Shown: positions 1 to 7,990 of the stretch, in pieces
Layout of the letters: each line of letters starts with the position of its first letter
Numbering within the stretch: position 1 is the stretch's first letter
NCBI RefSeq assembly: GCF_020164785.1
Contig: NZ_JAIUGX010000009.1
Span: 1 to 64,000 of the forward strand
Length of the DNA stretch: 64,000 nucleotides
Source: Mesorhizobium sp. ES1-1
GTDB taxonomy: Bacteria; Pseudomonadota; Alphaproteobacteria; Rhizobiales; Rhizobiaceae
Direction of reading: 5' to 3'
Position numbers and translations under genes: made by a program
Notes under the pieces: model-generated
Database searches by the model: none
Told to the model about the DNA's origin: nothing
What the model saw: the letters and a program-made list of their open reading frames with translations, nothing else

Positions 1-40
1 CCCCTCTGTCCTGCCGGACATGTCCGGCAGGACAGAGGGG
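1..40. repeat. Perfect 40-bp palindrome, GC-rich repeat family
   Basis: Positions 1-40 equal their own reverse complement. The arms begin CCCCTCTGTCCTGCCGGACA. The outer part (CCCCTCTGTCC ... GGACAGAGGGG) recurs at 2136-2165, so this is a dispersed palindromic family resembling repeats common in Mesorhizobium genomes. Here it lies inside the reading frame of the ATPase gene. Confidence 0.85.
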
Positions 41-282
41 GGTGCCTGGGCGCCCGACGTCGATGGGAGGAACCAATCGATGCGTCCTCCAACCTTGGCT
101 GACGCCGGCAACAACCCCGCTAAGGCCAGTGCCAGCGTGCTCTTGCCGGAGCCGCTTTCGCCTATGATGGCGAGGCGCTCGCCTGCAACGATATCGAGGC
201 TGATCCCCTCCAGCGCTGCCGCCGCGCTGCCGTCGCGGCGGTAGGTCACGGAAAGGTCGCGGATCGAAGCCAGCACCGTCAC
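1..282 (-). CDS. Peptide-type ABC transporter ATP-binding protein (N-terminal part, runs off the window)
   Basis: This is the first 94 codons of an ATPase of the DppD/OppD type that would energise the permeases encoded just upstream. The likely start is a GTG at 282, which overlaps the permease stop as GTGA; a second GTG lies two codons further in. The translation shows a typical ABC beginning, with the Walker A motif GESGSGKST at about residues 38-46, followed by LALALAGLLPAS. After residue 72 or so the reading frame passes through the 40-bp palindrome at 1-40, giving PPSVLPDMSGRTEG, which is not part of the family's normal sequence. The frame stays open, so the palindrome may be carried in the protein. 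The remainder (Q-loop, signature, Walker B) lies outside the window, so it cannot be said whether the gene is intact. Confidence 0.82.
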   Translation of the reverse strand, partial: MTVLASIRDLSVTYRRDGSAAAALEGISLDIVAGERLAIIGESGSGKSTLALALAGLLPASAKVGGRIDWFLPSTSGAQAPPSVLPDMSGRTEG

Positions 283-1109
283 GACAGGCCTCGCCTTGTC
301 GCCGTCGTCTCGACAATGCCTTCACCGGCGAGATAGACGCCGAGAACCGTCAGCATTAACGCTATGCCCGGGACGATCGACAGGAATGGCGCGGTGCGCA
401 GGACGGCGCGGCCTTCGGCGATCATGCCGCCCCAGGTAACCCGGTTTGGGTCGCCCAGGCCAAGAAAGGACAAGGCCGCCTCGGTGAGGATCGCCGCGGC
501 GACGATCACAGACGACATCGCCAGCACCGGAGGCAGCGCATTGGGCAGCACTTCGCGAAAGGCGATTTCGAGCGGATGCATGCCGATAACCCTAGCGCCG
601 GCGACGAAATCGCGTTCGCGGATGGAAAGCACTTCCGCCCGTGCAACCCTGGCGGGTCCGGTCCAGGTTCCGAGCGCGATGGCAGCGACGACAACGCCGA
701 GCGACGGTCCGACCACGCTGACGAAGGCCAGCGCCAGCAGGAAGCTCGGCACGGTCTGGAAGGCATCGGTGATGCGCATCAGCACCTCGTCGACGAGGCC
801 GCCGGCAAAGCCGGCCAGCGTGCCGACGAAGGAGCCGATGGCGAGTGCCGCCGCCGCTGCCGCAAGCCCAACCGCCAGCGAGGCGCGGGCGCCATGGAAC
901 AGTTCGGCCAGCACGTTTCGACCAAGGCGATCGGTGCCGAGCGGTAGCGACCAGTCGTGAAATGGCGGCAACAGGGGGGGGCCGGCGATCGCTTGCGGGT
1001 CGCCTGGAAAAATCAGCGACGCCGATAGCGCCATGGCGATGAGCGCCGCCAGGAGCAGCGTGCCGGCAAGGGCCTCGGGCGTGCGCAGGAAACGGCGAAG
1101 AGGGCTCAC
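279..1109 (-). CDS. Peptide-type ABC transporter permease (DppC/OppC family)
   Basis: This inner-membrane permease of 276 residues forms the translocation pore with the DppB-like protein encoded upstream. A membrane segment near the N-terminus (about residues 15-35) is followed by a periplasmic stretch with the family's LGTDRLGRNV motif. The transport domain then holds about five more hydrophobic helices. The coupling loop that contacts the ATPase (FVAGARVIGMHPLEIAFREVLPNALPPV, given here only as its opening FVAGARVIG) is near residues 165-190. Its start overlaps the preceding gene by four bases and its stop overlaps the ATPase start, so the genes are probably translationally coupled. Family assignment is secure; the transported peptide or other substrate cannot be read from the sequence. 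Confidence 0.93.
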   Translation of the reverse strand: MSPLRRFLRTPEALAGTLLLAALIAMALSASLIFPGDPQAIAGPPLLPPFHDWSLPLGTDRLGRNVLAELFHGARASLAVGLAAAAAALAIGSFVGTLAGFAGGLVDEVLMRITDAFQTVPSFLLALAFVSVVGPSLGVVVAAIALGTWTGPARVARAEVLSIRERDFVAGARVIGMHPLEIAFREVLPNALPPVLAMSSVIVAAAILTEAALSFLGLGDPNRVTWGGMIAEGRAVLRTAPFLSIVPGIALMLTVLGVYLAGEGIVETTATRRGLS

Positions 1110-2092
1110 GCGCCGGCCTCATTGGCACCGACGCGTGGGTCCAGCAAGGCATAGGCGATATCGACGAGCAGGTTGATGACGATGACCAGAACGGCGCTGA
1201 CGAGAATGATGCCAAGCAGCAGAGGGGTGTCGCGCGCGGCCACAGCTTCCTGGGCCAACCGGCCGAGGCCCGGCACCGAAAAGACGCTCTCGACGACAAC
1301 GCTGCCGCCAAGCATCTGCGCCGACTGCAGGCCGAGCATGGTGACCAGGGGCAGCAGTGCATTGCGGGCGACATGGGCAAGCACGATGCGGGGGCGAGAC
1401 AATCCCCTGGCGAGGGTGGCCAGCACGAAATCCTGCCGCCATGCCTCGGCCATGCCGGCGCGCATCATGCGCAGATAGAGCGCAAGGTAGATGAAGCCGA
1501 GCGCCGACACCGGCAGGACGAGATGGGTGGCGATGTCGGCGGCACGGTCGAGGCCGGTCTTGTCGGAGGCCAGCGTTTCGATGCCGCCGATCGGCAGCCA
1601 GCGAAGGTTGACCGCAAAGACGACGATCAGCAGCAGGCCGAACCAGAAGCCAGGCACGGCATAGAGCGCGAGCGAGCCGATCGACAGGAGGCGGTCGCGG
1701 GCACTGCCGGGTCTGGCGCCGGCATAGATGCCGAGCAGCGAGCCCAGCCCGAAGGAGAGCGCGGTGGCGCTGCCCATCAAGAGCAGCGTGTTGGGCAGCC
1801 GCTCAACGATGACGTCGCGTATCGGCCTCGAGAAGGTAACCGACTGGCCGAGATCGAGATGCAGCAATGCCCAGAGATAGGTGGCAAGCCGTGTAAGCTC
1901 CGACTGATCGAGGCCCCAGCGATGACGCAACAATTCGATCATTCCGGCGTCGCCACCGGTCGCGACGACATAGGCGTCGACTGCGTCCCCCGGCGCTGCC
2001 TCGAGCAAAAGAAACGTGCCGATGATGACGATCATCAGCACGAAGATGCTGCCGACGACGCGACGGCGCAGCAGGATGAGGGCTCGGCTCAT
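1106..2092 (-). CDS. Peptide-type ABC transporter permease (DppB/OppB family)
   Basis: This is the partner permease of the transporter. From the ATG at 2092 the protein begins MSRALILLRRRVVGSIF, with a first membrane helix, then the periplasmic region containing GLDQSELTRLATYL and four or five C-terminal helices. The EAA-type coupling loop is seen as LARGLSRPRIVLAHVARNALLPL. A TTG at 2119 would add nine residues, but neither start has a good ribosome-binding site, so the ATG matching the usual N-terminus of the family was preferred. The gene follows the binding-protein gene at 2222-3832 after a gap that contains a palindromic hairpin, and it overlaps the next permease by four bases. Confidence 0.92.
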   Translation of the reverse strand: MSRALILLRRRVVGSIFVLMIVIIGTFLLLEAAPGDAVDAYVVATGGDAGMIELLRHRWGLDQSELTRLATYLWALLHLDLGQSVTFSRPIRDVIVERLPNTLLLMGSATALSFGLGSLLGIYAGARPGSARDRLLSIGSLALYAVPGFWFGLLLIVVFAVNLRWLPIGGIETLASDKTGLDRAADIATHLVLPVSALGFIYLALYLRMMRAGMAEAWRQDFVLATLARGLSRPRIVLAHVARNALLPLVTMLGLQSAQMLGGSVVVESVFSVPGLGRLAQEAVAARDTPLLLGIILVSAVLVIVINLLVDIAYALLDPRVGANEAGA

Positions 2093-2129
2093 GGAGGCGG
2101 GAGCGCGATATGCTGGCAAGGTCGGTGAC

Positions 2130-2169
2130 GAGGCACCCCCCTCTGTCCGGCAGGACAGAGGGGGGCCTC
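2130..2169. repeat. Palindromic hairpin between binding-protein and permease genes
   Basis: The arms CCCCCCTCTGTCC (2136-2148) and GGACAGAGGGGGG (2153-2165) pair perfectly around a GGCA loop, and GAGG/CCTC extends the stem with a two-base bulge. It belongs to the same family as the 1-40 palindrome but lacks its 14-bp core. It lies in transcript downstream of the solute-binding-protein gene and could protect that 3' end or reduce read-through. Confidence 0.8.
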
Positions 2170-2221
2170 GTACAACTCAATGGCCACGATTCTACTGCGA
2201 ATTTTCATCCGCGAAATACTG

Positions 2222-3832
2222 TCATGATTCCAGATACGTGTCGGCCCAGTTCGACACCGCCCAGCGCGGGTTGTTGGCGATGTTGCCGACCGTCTCGCGC
2301 GCGACGCTGATGAAGCTCCATTCCGCGACGTTGATCAGTGGCAGGTCGGCGGCTACCTGCTTCTGGAACTCCTTGTAGAGATCGGTGCGGGCAGCGCTGT
2401 CGAGTGTCTCGGATGCCTTGGCGATCAGGGCATCGAGAGCGTCGTTCTTGTAGCCGCCCTGGTTAGAGAACGGCACGCCGCTGGGAATTCCGCTCTGCAC
2501 CAGGATGGTTGTCGAGATCGCCGGGTCGCCTCGGAACACGGGCGGACCGACCGCAAGGTCGAAGGCGTGGTCGGTGTAGACGGCCTTTATGTGCGCGGCG
2601 GAATCATTGTTGACCAGCTGGGCGTCTATGCCGATTGCGGCGAGCGCCTGGCGCAGATAGTCGCCGAACTGTTTGGTCTCGTTGAAATAGGGTGCCGGCA
2701 AAAGCCTGAGGGTGAAGCGCTTGCCGTCCGGACCCTTCTTGTAGCCGGCTTCATCGAGCAGGGCATTGGCCTTGGCGACGTCGAAGGCATAGTTCGGCAC
2801 ATCAGCGGTGTAGAATTGGGGATCGTTCTTGGGCACGGGGCCGGTGGCGGTAGCGGCGTAGCCGAGGAACACCGTCTTGACGACGAAATCCTTGTCGATG
2901 GCATGCGCGATTGCCTGGCGTACTTTCAAATCCGCCAGTTCCTTTCTGCGATGGTTGATCTCGACGACGAGCTGATAGGTCAACCCTTCGTAGCCTTTGC
3001 TTATGACCTTGAGGCCAGGCACTTTGGAGATGCGGTCGAGGTCGGCCAGCGGGACGGCTGAAAAGGCGGCGAGCTGGATTTCTTCTGCTTCCAGCGCGCT
3101 GGCAGCCGAGGTGCGGTCGGGCAGCACCTGGTATATGATCTCGTCCAGATAGGGCTCGTCCTTGCCCCAGTAATCGTTGTTTTTCGTCAGCCGGTAGTAT
3201 TGTCCGGGCTTGTACTCGCCGAATTTGAACGGGCCGGTGCCGATGGGCGCGTTGTTGGCCGGGTTGTCTTCAATCTTGCCAATTTCGTAAATGTGCTTCG
3301 GTACCACGCTGCTCAGCGCCGGCAGTGCGTTGCGGATCAACTGGAACGGCGTCGGCTTGGCGAATTTGAAGACCGCGGTGAGACTGTCGGGCGTCTCGAC
3401 GGCAGCCAGATCCTTGAAAACTGTGCGGCCAAGGTTCTGCAGCGGCTTCCATATCTGCAGCGCCGAGAAGGCGACGTCGGCCGAAGTGAAGGGCTGGCCG
3501 TCATGCCATTTGACGCCGACGCGCAGTTTGAATGTCACCGAGAGGCCGTCGGCCGCGCCTTCCCAGCTCAGCGCCAGCCGTGGCGCAAGCCCATCCTTCC
3601 CCTCGTAGGAGGCTTCCGCCAGCGTCTCGACGATCTTGCTAGAGATGAAGAAGACACCGTTGGAGGCGACAATCGCCGGGTTGAGATTGCGGGGCTCGGA
3701 ATCGGCGGCGAGCACCAGCCGTCCGCCCTTCTTCGGCGTTTGCGTCCAGCCTGATATCGGCATGGCGGCGGAGGCCAACAGCATTGCAGAACCGGCAAGC
3801 AGTTTGCGTCTGGAAATCGTGAAACCTGACAT
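2222..3832 (-). CDS. ABC transporter solute-binding protein, family 5 (peptide/opine type)
   Basis: This 536-residue periplasmic receptor captures the substrate for the adjacent peptide-type transporter. The N-terminus carries a twin-arginine-like signal (ISRRKLLAGSAM) with a cleavable segment ending near GWTQT. The mature protein shows the family 5 layout: GGRLVLAADSEPRNLNP at the start, then VKWHDGQPFTSADVAFS near residues 105-125 and a C-terminal EWSFISVARETVGN region. The ATG at 3832 has a GGAG eight bases upstream. It is the first gene of a minus-strand operon (binding protein, two permeases, ATPase) and is divergent from an M24 hydrolase gene at 4187, which suggests a peptide-like or amide substrate. 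The exact ligand is unknown. Confidence 0.93.
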   Translation of the reverse strand: MSGFTISRRKLLAGSAMLLASAAMPISGWTQTPKKGGRLVLAADSEPRNLNPAIVASNGVFFISSKIVETLAEASYEGKDGLAPRLALSWEGAADGLSVTFKLRVGVKWHDGQPFTSADVAFSALQIWKPLQNLGRTVFKDLAAVETPDSLTAVFKFAKPTPFQLIRNALPALSSVVPKHIYEIGKIEDNPANNAPIGTGPFKFGEYKPGQYYRLTKNNDYWGKDEPYLDEIIYQVLPDRTSAASALEAEEIQLAAFSAVPLADLDRISKVPGLKVISKGYEGLTYQLVVEINHRRKELADLKVRQAIAHAIDKDFVVKTVFLGYAATATGPVPKNDPQFYTADVPNYAFDVAKANALLDEAGYKKGPDGKRFTLRLLPAPYFNETKQFGDYLRQALAAIGIDAQLVNNDSAAHIKAVYTDHAFDLAVGPPVFRGDPAISTTILVQSGIPSGVPFSNQGGYKNDALDALIAKASETLDSAARTDLYKEFQKQVAADLPLINVAEWSFISVARETVGNIANNPRWAVSNWADTYLES

Positions 3833-4012
3833 GATGGAACTCCGTCCTCTCCGCGACCCGCTAGGTCCCCGAACGCCGGTGAACCGTCAGCGTCCTTGAC
3901 CTGCGATTATGAGCTTTGCGGAGCGTTTCGCCAGGGCCGTAATTGGCGCTTTCTGGCTTGGCGTTGGAATTTTCGTTCTCTGGACTAGTAGCGTCAAAAA
4001 CTCGTATGGTAA

Positions 4013-4027
4013 TCTGGTAGGACCAGA
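4013..4027. promoter_or_regulatory. GntR-type operator TCTGGTAGGACCAGA between divergent genes
   Basis: A perfect inverted repeat (TCTGGT/ACCAGA with a three-base centre) lies in the 354-bp gap 3833-4186 between the minus-strand transporter operon and the M24 gene. The TGGTnnnACCA core is the classic FadR-subfamily GntR box, and four further copies of the pattern occur at 8669, 8847, 21061 and 21241. Nothing else was recognised in this gap. Confidence 0.65.
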
Positions 4028-4186
4028 TGCATGATATCTGCCGCGAAAGATTAGAAGGTGAGGTCCATTACCGGCGGCTTGGCCCTTGCTGGCTGCACCA
4101 GTGTAAACAAGAGGGCGCAGATTGCTGGCGGCGACGGGACCGGGAGTAGCGGCGGCGGTCCCAGGCGATATTCGGGGAGAGAGGCA

Positions 4187-5377
4187 ATGAACATAGCTCC
4201 GGGCAAGAGTGCCGTCGGCAACGTCCCGTTCGACCAGGCAAGGGTCGACGGCCTCATGGAGGAGGCTGGTGTCGACGTCTTGCTCGCGACCTCGAAGCAC
4301 AACACGCAATATCTGCTGGGCGGCTACAAATTCATCTTCTTCGCCGCCATGGATGCGATCGGCCACAGCCGGTATCTGCCCATCGTCGTCTATGAAAAGG
4401 GCGGACCGGATCATGCGGCCTATATCGGCAACCGCATGGAGGGTGGTGAGCACCAGAACAATCCATTTTGGACGCCGACGCTGCACGCCGCTTGCTGGGG
4501 AACGCTCGATGCCGCCAATCTTGCCGTCGAACATCTGCAAAAGATCGGCATGGCGGGTGCGCGCATCGGCATAGAGCCAGCTTTCCTGCCGTCCGACGCT
4601 TACATGCTGATCCGTAAGGCGTTGCCAGATGCGAAGCTGATCGACGCGACAGGCATGCTCGAGCGCATGCGCGCCATTAAAACCGATGCGGAGCTGGAGA
4701 AGCTGCGCACAGCCTCGGAGCTCATCACCGATTCCATGCTGGCGACCATCGCCTGGGCGCGCGAAGGCTCAACCAAGAGCGACATCATCGAAAGGCTGCG
4801 GCGCGAGGAAACCAATCGCGGCATCCATTTCGAATATTGCCTGCTGACGCTGGGGTCCAGCCACAACCGAGCCGCCTCGCCGCAGGCCTGGAAGACGGGC
4901 GAGGTGATGTCTATCGATTCCGGCGGAAATTATCATGGCTATATTGGCGACCTTTGCCGCATGGGCATATTGGGAGAGCCCGACGCCGAACTGGAGGATC
5001 TGCTGGCCGAGGTCGAGACGGTGCAGCAGGCAGCCTTTTCAAACGTCAGGGCCGGGACGTTGGGCGGCGACATGGTTTCGCATGCGGAATCTGTGCTGAA
5101 GGGTTCGAAAGTGGCGCCCTACACGGATTTCTTCGCGCATGGCATGGGCCTGATCACGCATGAAGCACCGTTCCTGATGACCAACCATCCGGTGACTTAC
5201 GAAGGCACCTATGCGGACAAGCCGCTGGAGAGGAACATGGTGCTGTCGGTCGAGACGACGATGCTTCACCCGACGCGCGGCTTCATCAAGCTGGAAGACA
5301 CGCTGGCGGTCACGGAAACCGGCTATGTGATGTTCGGAGACCGTGGCCGCGGGTGGAACAGGGGCGGGATTTCATAA
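4187..5377 (+). CDS. M24 family metallopeptidase-fold hydrolase (Xaa-Pro peptidase-like)
   Basis: This 396-residue protein has the creatinase-like N-terminal domain (about residues 1-165) and the pita-bread catalytic domain. All five expected metal ligands appear in order: the aspartates of SIDSGG and GYIGDL, the histidine of FAHGMGL, and the glutamates of SVET and KLEDT. Family members cleave Xaa-Pro peptides or related amides such as creatine or ectoine derivatives. The ATG at 4187 is chosen over an in-frame start at 4058 because GGGGAGAG lies just upstream and the N-terminus then matches the family. Being divergent from a peptide-type transporter with a GntR operator in between, it probably processes the imported compound. 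The substrate is inferred, not shown. Confidence 0.88.
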   Translation: MNIAPGKSAVGNVPFDQARVDGLMEEAGVDVLLATSKHNTQYLLGGYKFIFFAAMDAIGHSRYLPIVVYEKGGPDHAAYIGNRMEGGEHQNNPFWTPTLHAACWGTLDAANLAVEHLQKIGMAGARIGIEPAFLPSDAYMLIRKALPDAKLIDATGMLERMRAIKTDAELEKLRTASELITDSMLATIAWAREGSTKSDIIERLRREETNRGIHFEYCLLTLGSSHNRAASPQAWKTGEVMSIDSGGNYHGYIGDLCRMGILGEPDAELEDLLAEVETVQQAAFSNVRAGTLGGDMVSHAESVLKGSKVAPYTDFFAHGMGLITHEAPFLMTNHPVTYEGTYADKPLERNMVLSVETTMLHPTRGFIKLEDTLAVTETGYVMFGDRGRGWNRGGIS

Positions 5378-5389
5378 GATCGTTGCGCT

Positions 5390-5424
5390 CGCCCCTCGAT
5401 ACTCTGTGGGGACAATGAGGGGCG
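5390..5424. terminator. Hairpin between convergent genes
   Basis: CGCCCCTC (5390-5397) pairs with GAGGGGCG (5417-5424). It lies between the ends of the M24 gene (+) and the cupin gene (-) and could act in both directions, but no clear T-run follows. Confidence 0.45.
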
Positions 5425-5446
5425 GCGCCATTTATGGAAGAGGCGC

Positions 5447-5863
5447 TCACTGTCCCGGCGGGATCAGCCTGAAATCCGGTAGCTCCCGCAAGCCAAGTTC
5501 GGGACCGGCGGGGGAATAGACAACGAAGAGCTGCATCGGCCCGTCGCCCGTATTCAGCGTCGAGTGAAACCGGCTCTCCGGCACATAGATGGTACAGCCG
5601 GGACCGACTTTCTCGACCACCGGGTTGCCTTGCTCGTCCTCGACCATCTGTTCGCCATTGCCCGAGACGACGAAGATGATCTCCTCGGCACCAGGATGGT
5701 TGTGGCGCGTGTGGCCCTTGCCTGGCGGCAGGTCGACGACGCCGCCCGAAAAGCGGGTCGCGCCATTGACCTCAGGCGCCACGGTCAGCGAAAGCTTGCC
5801 CCAGTCGAAGCCAAAGGCGCTGACATCCTTGGGGTAGACAAACACCTTGCTCTTGTCGATCAT
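5447..5863 (-). CDS. Small cupin-domain protein
   Basis: This 138-residue single-domain cupin has the first cupin motif, with histidines and a glutamate in TRHNHPGAEEIIFVVSGNG, near residues 51-69. The second motif is around CTIYVPESRFHSTLNTGDGP. Cupins of this size act as metal-dependent isomerases or dioxygenases, or as small-molecule sensors. Three bases separate its start from the upstream TIM-barrel gene, and it is the last gene of a probable three-gene operon with that gene and the Tm-1-like gene. No signal peptide is visible, so it is cytoplasmic. The specific reaction cannot be assigned. Confidence 0.85.
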   Translation of the reverse strand: MIDKSKVFVYPKDVSAFGFDWGKLSLTVAPEVNGATRFSGGVVDLPPGKGHTRHNHPGAEEIIFVVSGNGEQMVEDEQGNPVVEKVGPGCTIYVPESRFHSTLNTGDGPMQLFVVYSPAGPELGLRELPDFRLIPPGQ

Positions 5864-5866
5864 CGC

Positions 5867-6745
5867 TCATCCCTTCCTTTTCTTGCCAATCTTCTCGCCG
5901 CCAAGCGTCACAGACTTGAAGTCGGCGGTCTGCCTGGCGATCGCTGCTTCCGCCGGCAGCCGTTCCATGGAACTGGCGCCATAGAAACCGTGCAGTCCCT
6001 TGCAGCGGCCGAGAATGTAACGGGCATCGTCGGGCATCGAGATCGGGCCGCCATGACAAAGCAGGATAACGTCCTTGCGGACCGAGCGCGCGGCATCGGC
6101 GATGGCGTCGATCTCGACCACGCAGTCGTCGAGCGACTTGGCCGAGGTGGCGCCGATCGAGCCGCCTGTCGTTACGCCCATATGGGCGACGATGATGTCG
6201 GCGCCGGCCTTAGTCATGGCGCGCGCCTCGTCGGGATTGAAGACATAGGGCGTGGTCAACAGGTCGAGCTTGTGCGCCTCGCCGATCATGTCGACCTCGA
6301 GCCCGAATCCCATGCCGGTCTCCTCGAAACTCCGTCGCATGGCGCCGTCGAACAGGCCGATGGTGGGAAAGTTCTGCACGCCGGAAAAACCCATCGTCTT
6401 CAGCTCGGCCAGCAGCAGCGGCATGATGACAAACGGGTCGGTGCCGTTGACTCCGGCCAGCACAGGGGTGTGCCTGACAACCGGCAGCACCTCGTAGGCC
6501 ATCTCCTTGACGATCTCGTTGGCATTGCCGTAGGCGAGGAGCCCCGCGGCCGAGCCGCGCCCCGCCATGCGGTAGCGGCCCGAATTGTAGATGATGATGA
6601 GGTCGATGCCTCCGGCCTCCTCGGCCTTGGCCGATAGGCCGGTGCCGGCGCCGCCGCCGACGATGGGCACGCCTTTGTCGATCATTGCGCGGAATCTCTT
6701 CAATATATCCTTGCGCGGTATGGCGGGCATGTCGGCCGATCTCAC
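5867..6745 (-). CDS. Phosphoenolpyruvate hydrolase-family TIM-barrel protein
   Basis: A protein of about 290 residues matching the TIM-barrel family found C-terminal to the Tm-1-like domain in plant and fungal proteins. Visible features are the GVPIVGGGAGTGLSAK loop near residues 26-41, an IIIYNSGRYRMAGRGS segment, FSGVQNFPTIGLFDG, and a conserved AHMGVTTGGSIG glycine-rich loop late in the barrel. A GTG at 6745 overlaps the upstream stop as GTGA and probably couples translation; an ATG at 6730 is the alternative start. It lies between the Tm-1-like gene and the cupin gene. Database families of this type are called PEP hydrolase or signal-transduction protein, but the true reaction is poorly established. 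Confidence 0.85.
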   Translation of the reverse strand: MRSADMPAIPRKDILKRFRAMIDKGVPIVGGGAGTGLSAKAEEAGGIDLIIIYNSGRYRMAGRGSAAGLLAYGNANEIVKEMAYEVLPVVRHTPVLAGVNGTDPFVIMPLLLAELKTMGFSGVQNFPTIGLFDGAMRRSFEETGMGFGLEVDMIGEAHKLDLLTTPYVFNPDEARAMTKAGADIIVAHMGVTTGGSIGATSAKSLDDCVVEIDAIADAARSVRKDVILLCHGGPISMPDDARYILGRCKGLHGFYGASSMERLPAEAAIARQTADFKSVTLGGEKIGKKRKG

Positions 6746-7938
6746 TGTCTTGCGATGTCGAGGAAGGCGGCAGCGGCCGCCCTGGCGAATTCCGGATCGT
6801 TAATGTGCAGGGGCAACCGGGTCAGACGCCGCGTCGCATTGGGCTGGATGGTGCGTTCGATGGCATCGAACAGCACGGCATCGGCGGCCGGGTCATGAAA
6901 CGCGCCGCCTTCGATGTCGAGCGCGGAGACGCCTTTTTCCGGGATCAGAAAATGCACGGGTCCGTCGCAGCGGGCGAGCCTGGATCCAATCCATTCGCCA
7001 ATCTCCCGGCATTCAGACGCCGTGGTGCGCATCAGGGTGACATTGGGATTGTGCTCGTAGAACAGCCGGTCGCGATACTGAGCCGGAATGGTCGAGGGCG
7101 CCCAGAAATTGATCATGTCGAGCGCGCCTACCGACCCGACATAGGGCAGGCGGGTGCGGGCTATGGCGCCGAAACGATCTTCGGTCGCCGGCAGGACGCC
7201 GCCGAACAGGAAATCGCAGACTTCCGTGGTGGTGATGTCTATGACGCCGGACAACAGGCCGCTGTCGGCCAGCTTTTCCATGCTGCGGCCACCCGTGCCG
7301 GTGGCGTGAAAGACCATGCAGTCATAGGTGGAGCGCAGCTCCTCAACGATTGCCGTGACGCAAGGCGTGGTGACGCCGAACATTGTGAGGCCGATCGACC
7401 TTTTGCCGTCGGGCGGCGGCGCCGGCCTTGCTGCCATGCCCGATATAGCCTGGGCGGCATTGTGCAGAACCACGCGCGACAGCCGGTTCAAGCCGGCCAT
7501 ATCGGTCACGGAAGGCATCATGATGATGTCGGAGACGTCGACATAGGGGGCGGTGTCGCCGGAGGCGAGGGTCGAGACCATGATCTTGGGCAGGCCGAGC
7601 GGCAGAGCGCGCATGCCCGATGTGACGATCGACGTACCGCCGCCGCCGCCGATGCCGATGATGGCGGCAATGTCGTCTCGCGACTGGACGAAGCGGGCGA
7701 AGGCGATGCCCATCGCGGTGACGGCGGCACCGCGATCATTGCCGCCGAGCACGGCTCCGGCGCCGCCAGGGTGATAGCCGGCCATCTTCGTCGCGGTAAT
7801 GTCCACGGGGACGGCGGCCTCGCGCGTCCCGACATCGACCCGCGAAACTGCAGCGCCGGTGGCGGCGATCGCATCAGCCAGGAAGGCGAGTTCCTCGCCC
7901 TTTGTGTCGGCGGTGCCCACTACATAGATGCGCTTCAT
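6742..7938 (-). CDS. Tm-1-like ATP-binding domain protein (UPF0261 family)
   Basis: This 398-residue protein is a bacterial homologue of the N-terminal half of the tomato antiviral protein Tm-1. The N-terminus KRIYVVGTADTKGEEL and the glycine-rich IIGIGGGGGTSIVTSGMRALPLG stretch near residues 92-116 are typical of the family and form part of the nucleotide-binding site. It is the first gene of a minus-strand operon, followed by the TIM-barrel gene (four-base overlap) and a cupin. A TetR regulator is transcribed away from it 52 bp upstream and is the obvious candidate controller. The cellular function of bacterial members is not established; the context suggests catabolism of a small carbon compound. 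Confidence 0.9.
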   Translation of the reverse strand: MKRIYVVGTADTKGEELAFLADAIAATGAAVSRVDVGTREAAVPVDITATKMAGYHPGGAGAVLGGNDRGAAVTAMGIAFARFVQSRDDIAAIIGIGGGGGTSIVTSGMRALPLGLPKIMVSTLASGDTAPYVDVSDIIMMPSVTDMAGLNRLSRVVLHNAAQAISGMAARPAPPPDGKRSIGLTMFGVTTPCVTAIVEELRSTYDCMVFHATGTGGRSMEKLADSGLLSGVIDITTTEVCDFLFGGVLPATEDRFGAIARTRLPYVGSVGALDMINFWAPSTIPAQYRDRLFYEHNPNVTLMRTTASECREIGEWIGSRLARCDGPVHFLIPEKGVSALDIEGGAFHDPAADAVLFDAIERTIQPNATRRLTRLPLHINDPEFARAAAAAFLDIARQ

Positions 7939-7990
7939 TGGCGCCTTCCAAGCTTATTGCAAATTTTTGAGACGCGCGTATCGTATTGAT

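Noticed and set aside
3887..4540. Minus-strand open frame of 217 codons overlapping the M24 gene start
   Set aside because: It spans the divergent promoter region and antisense to the well-supported M24 coding sequence, with no recognisable domain.
6685..7989. Plus-strand open frame of 434 codons
   Set aside because: It is the antisense of the Tm-1-like gene; the protein is rich in Arg, Gly and Asp as expected of a high-GC shadow frame.
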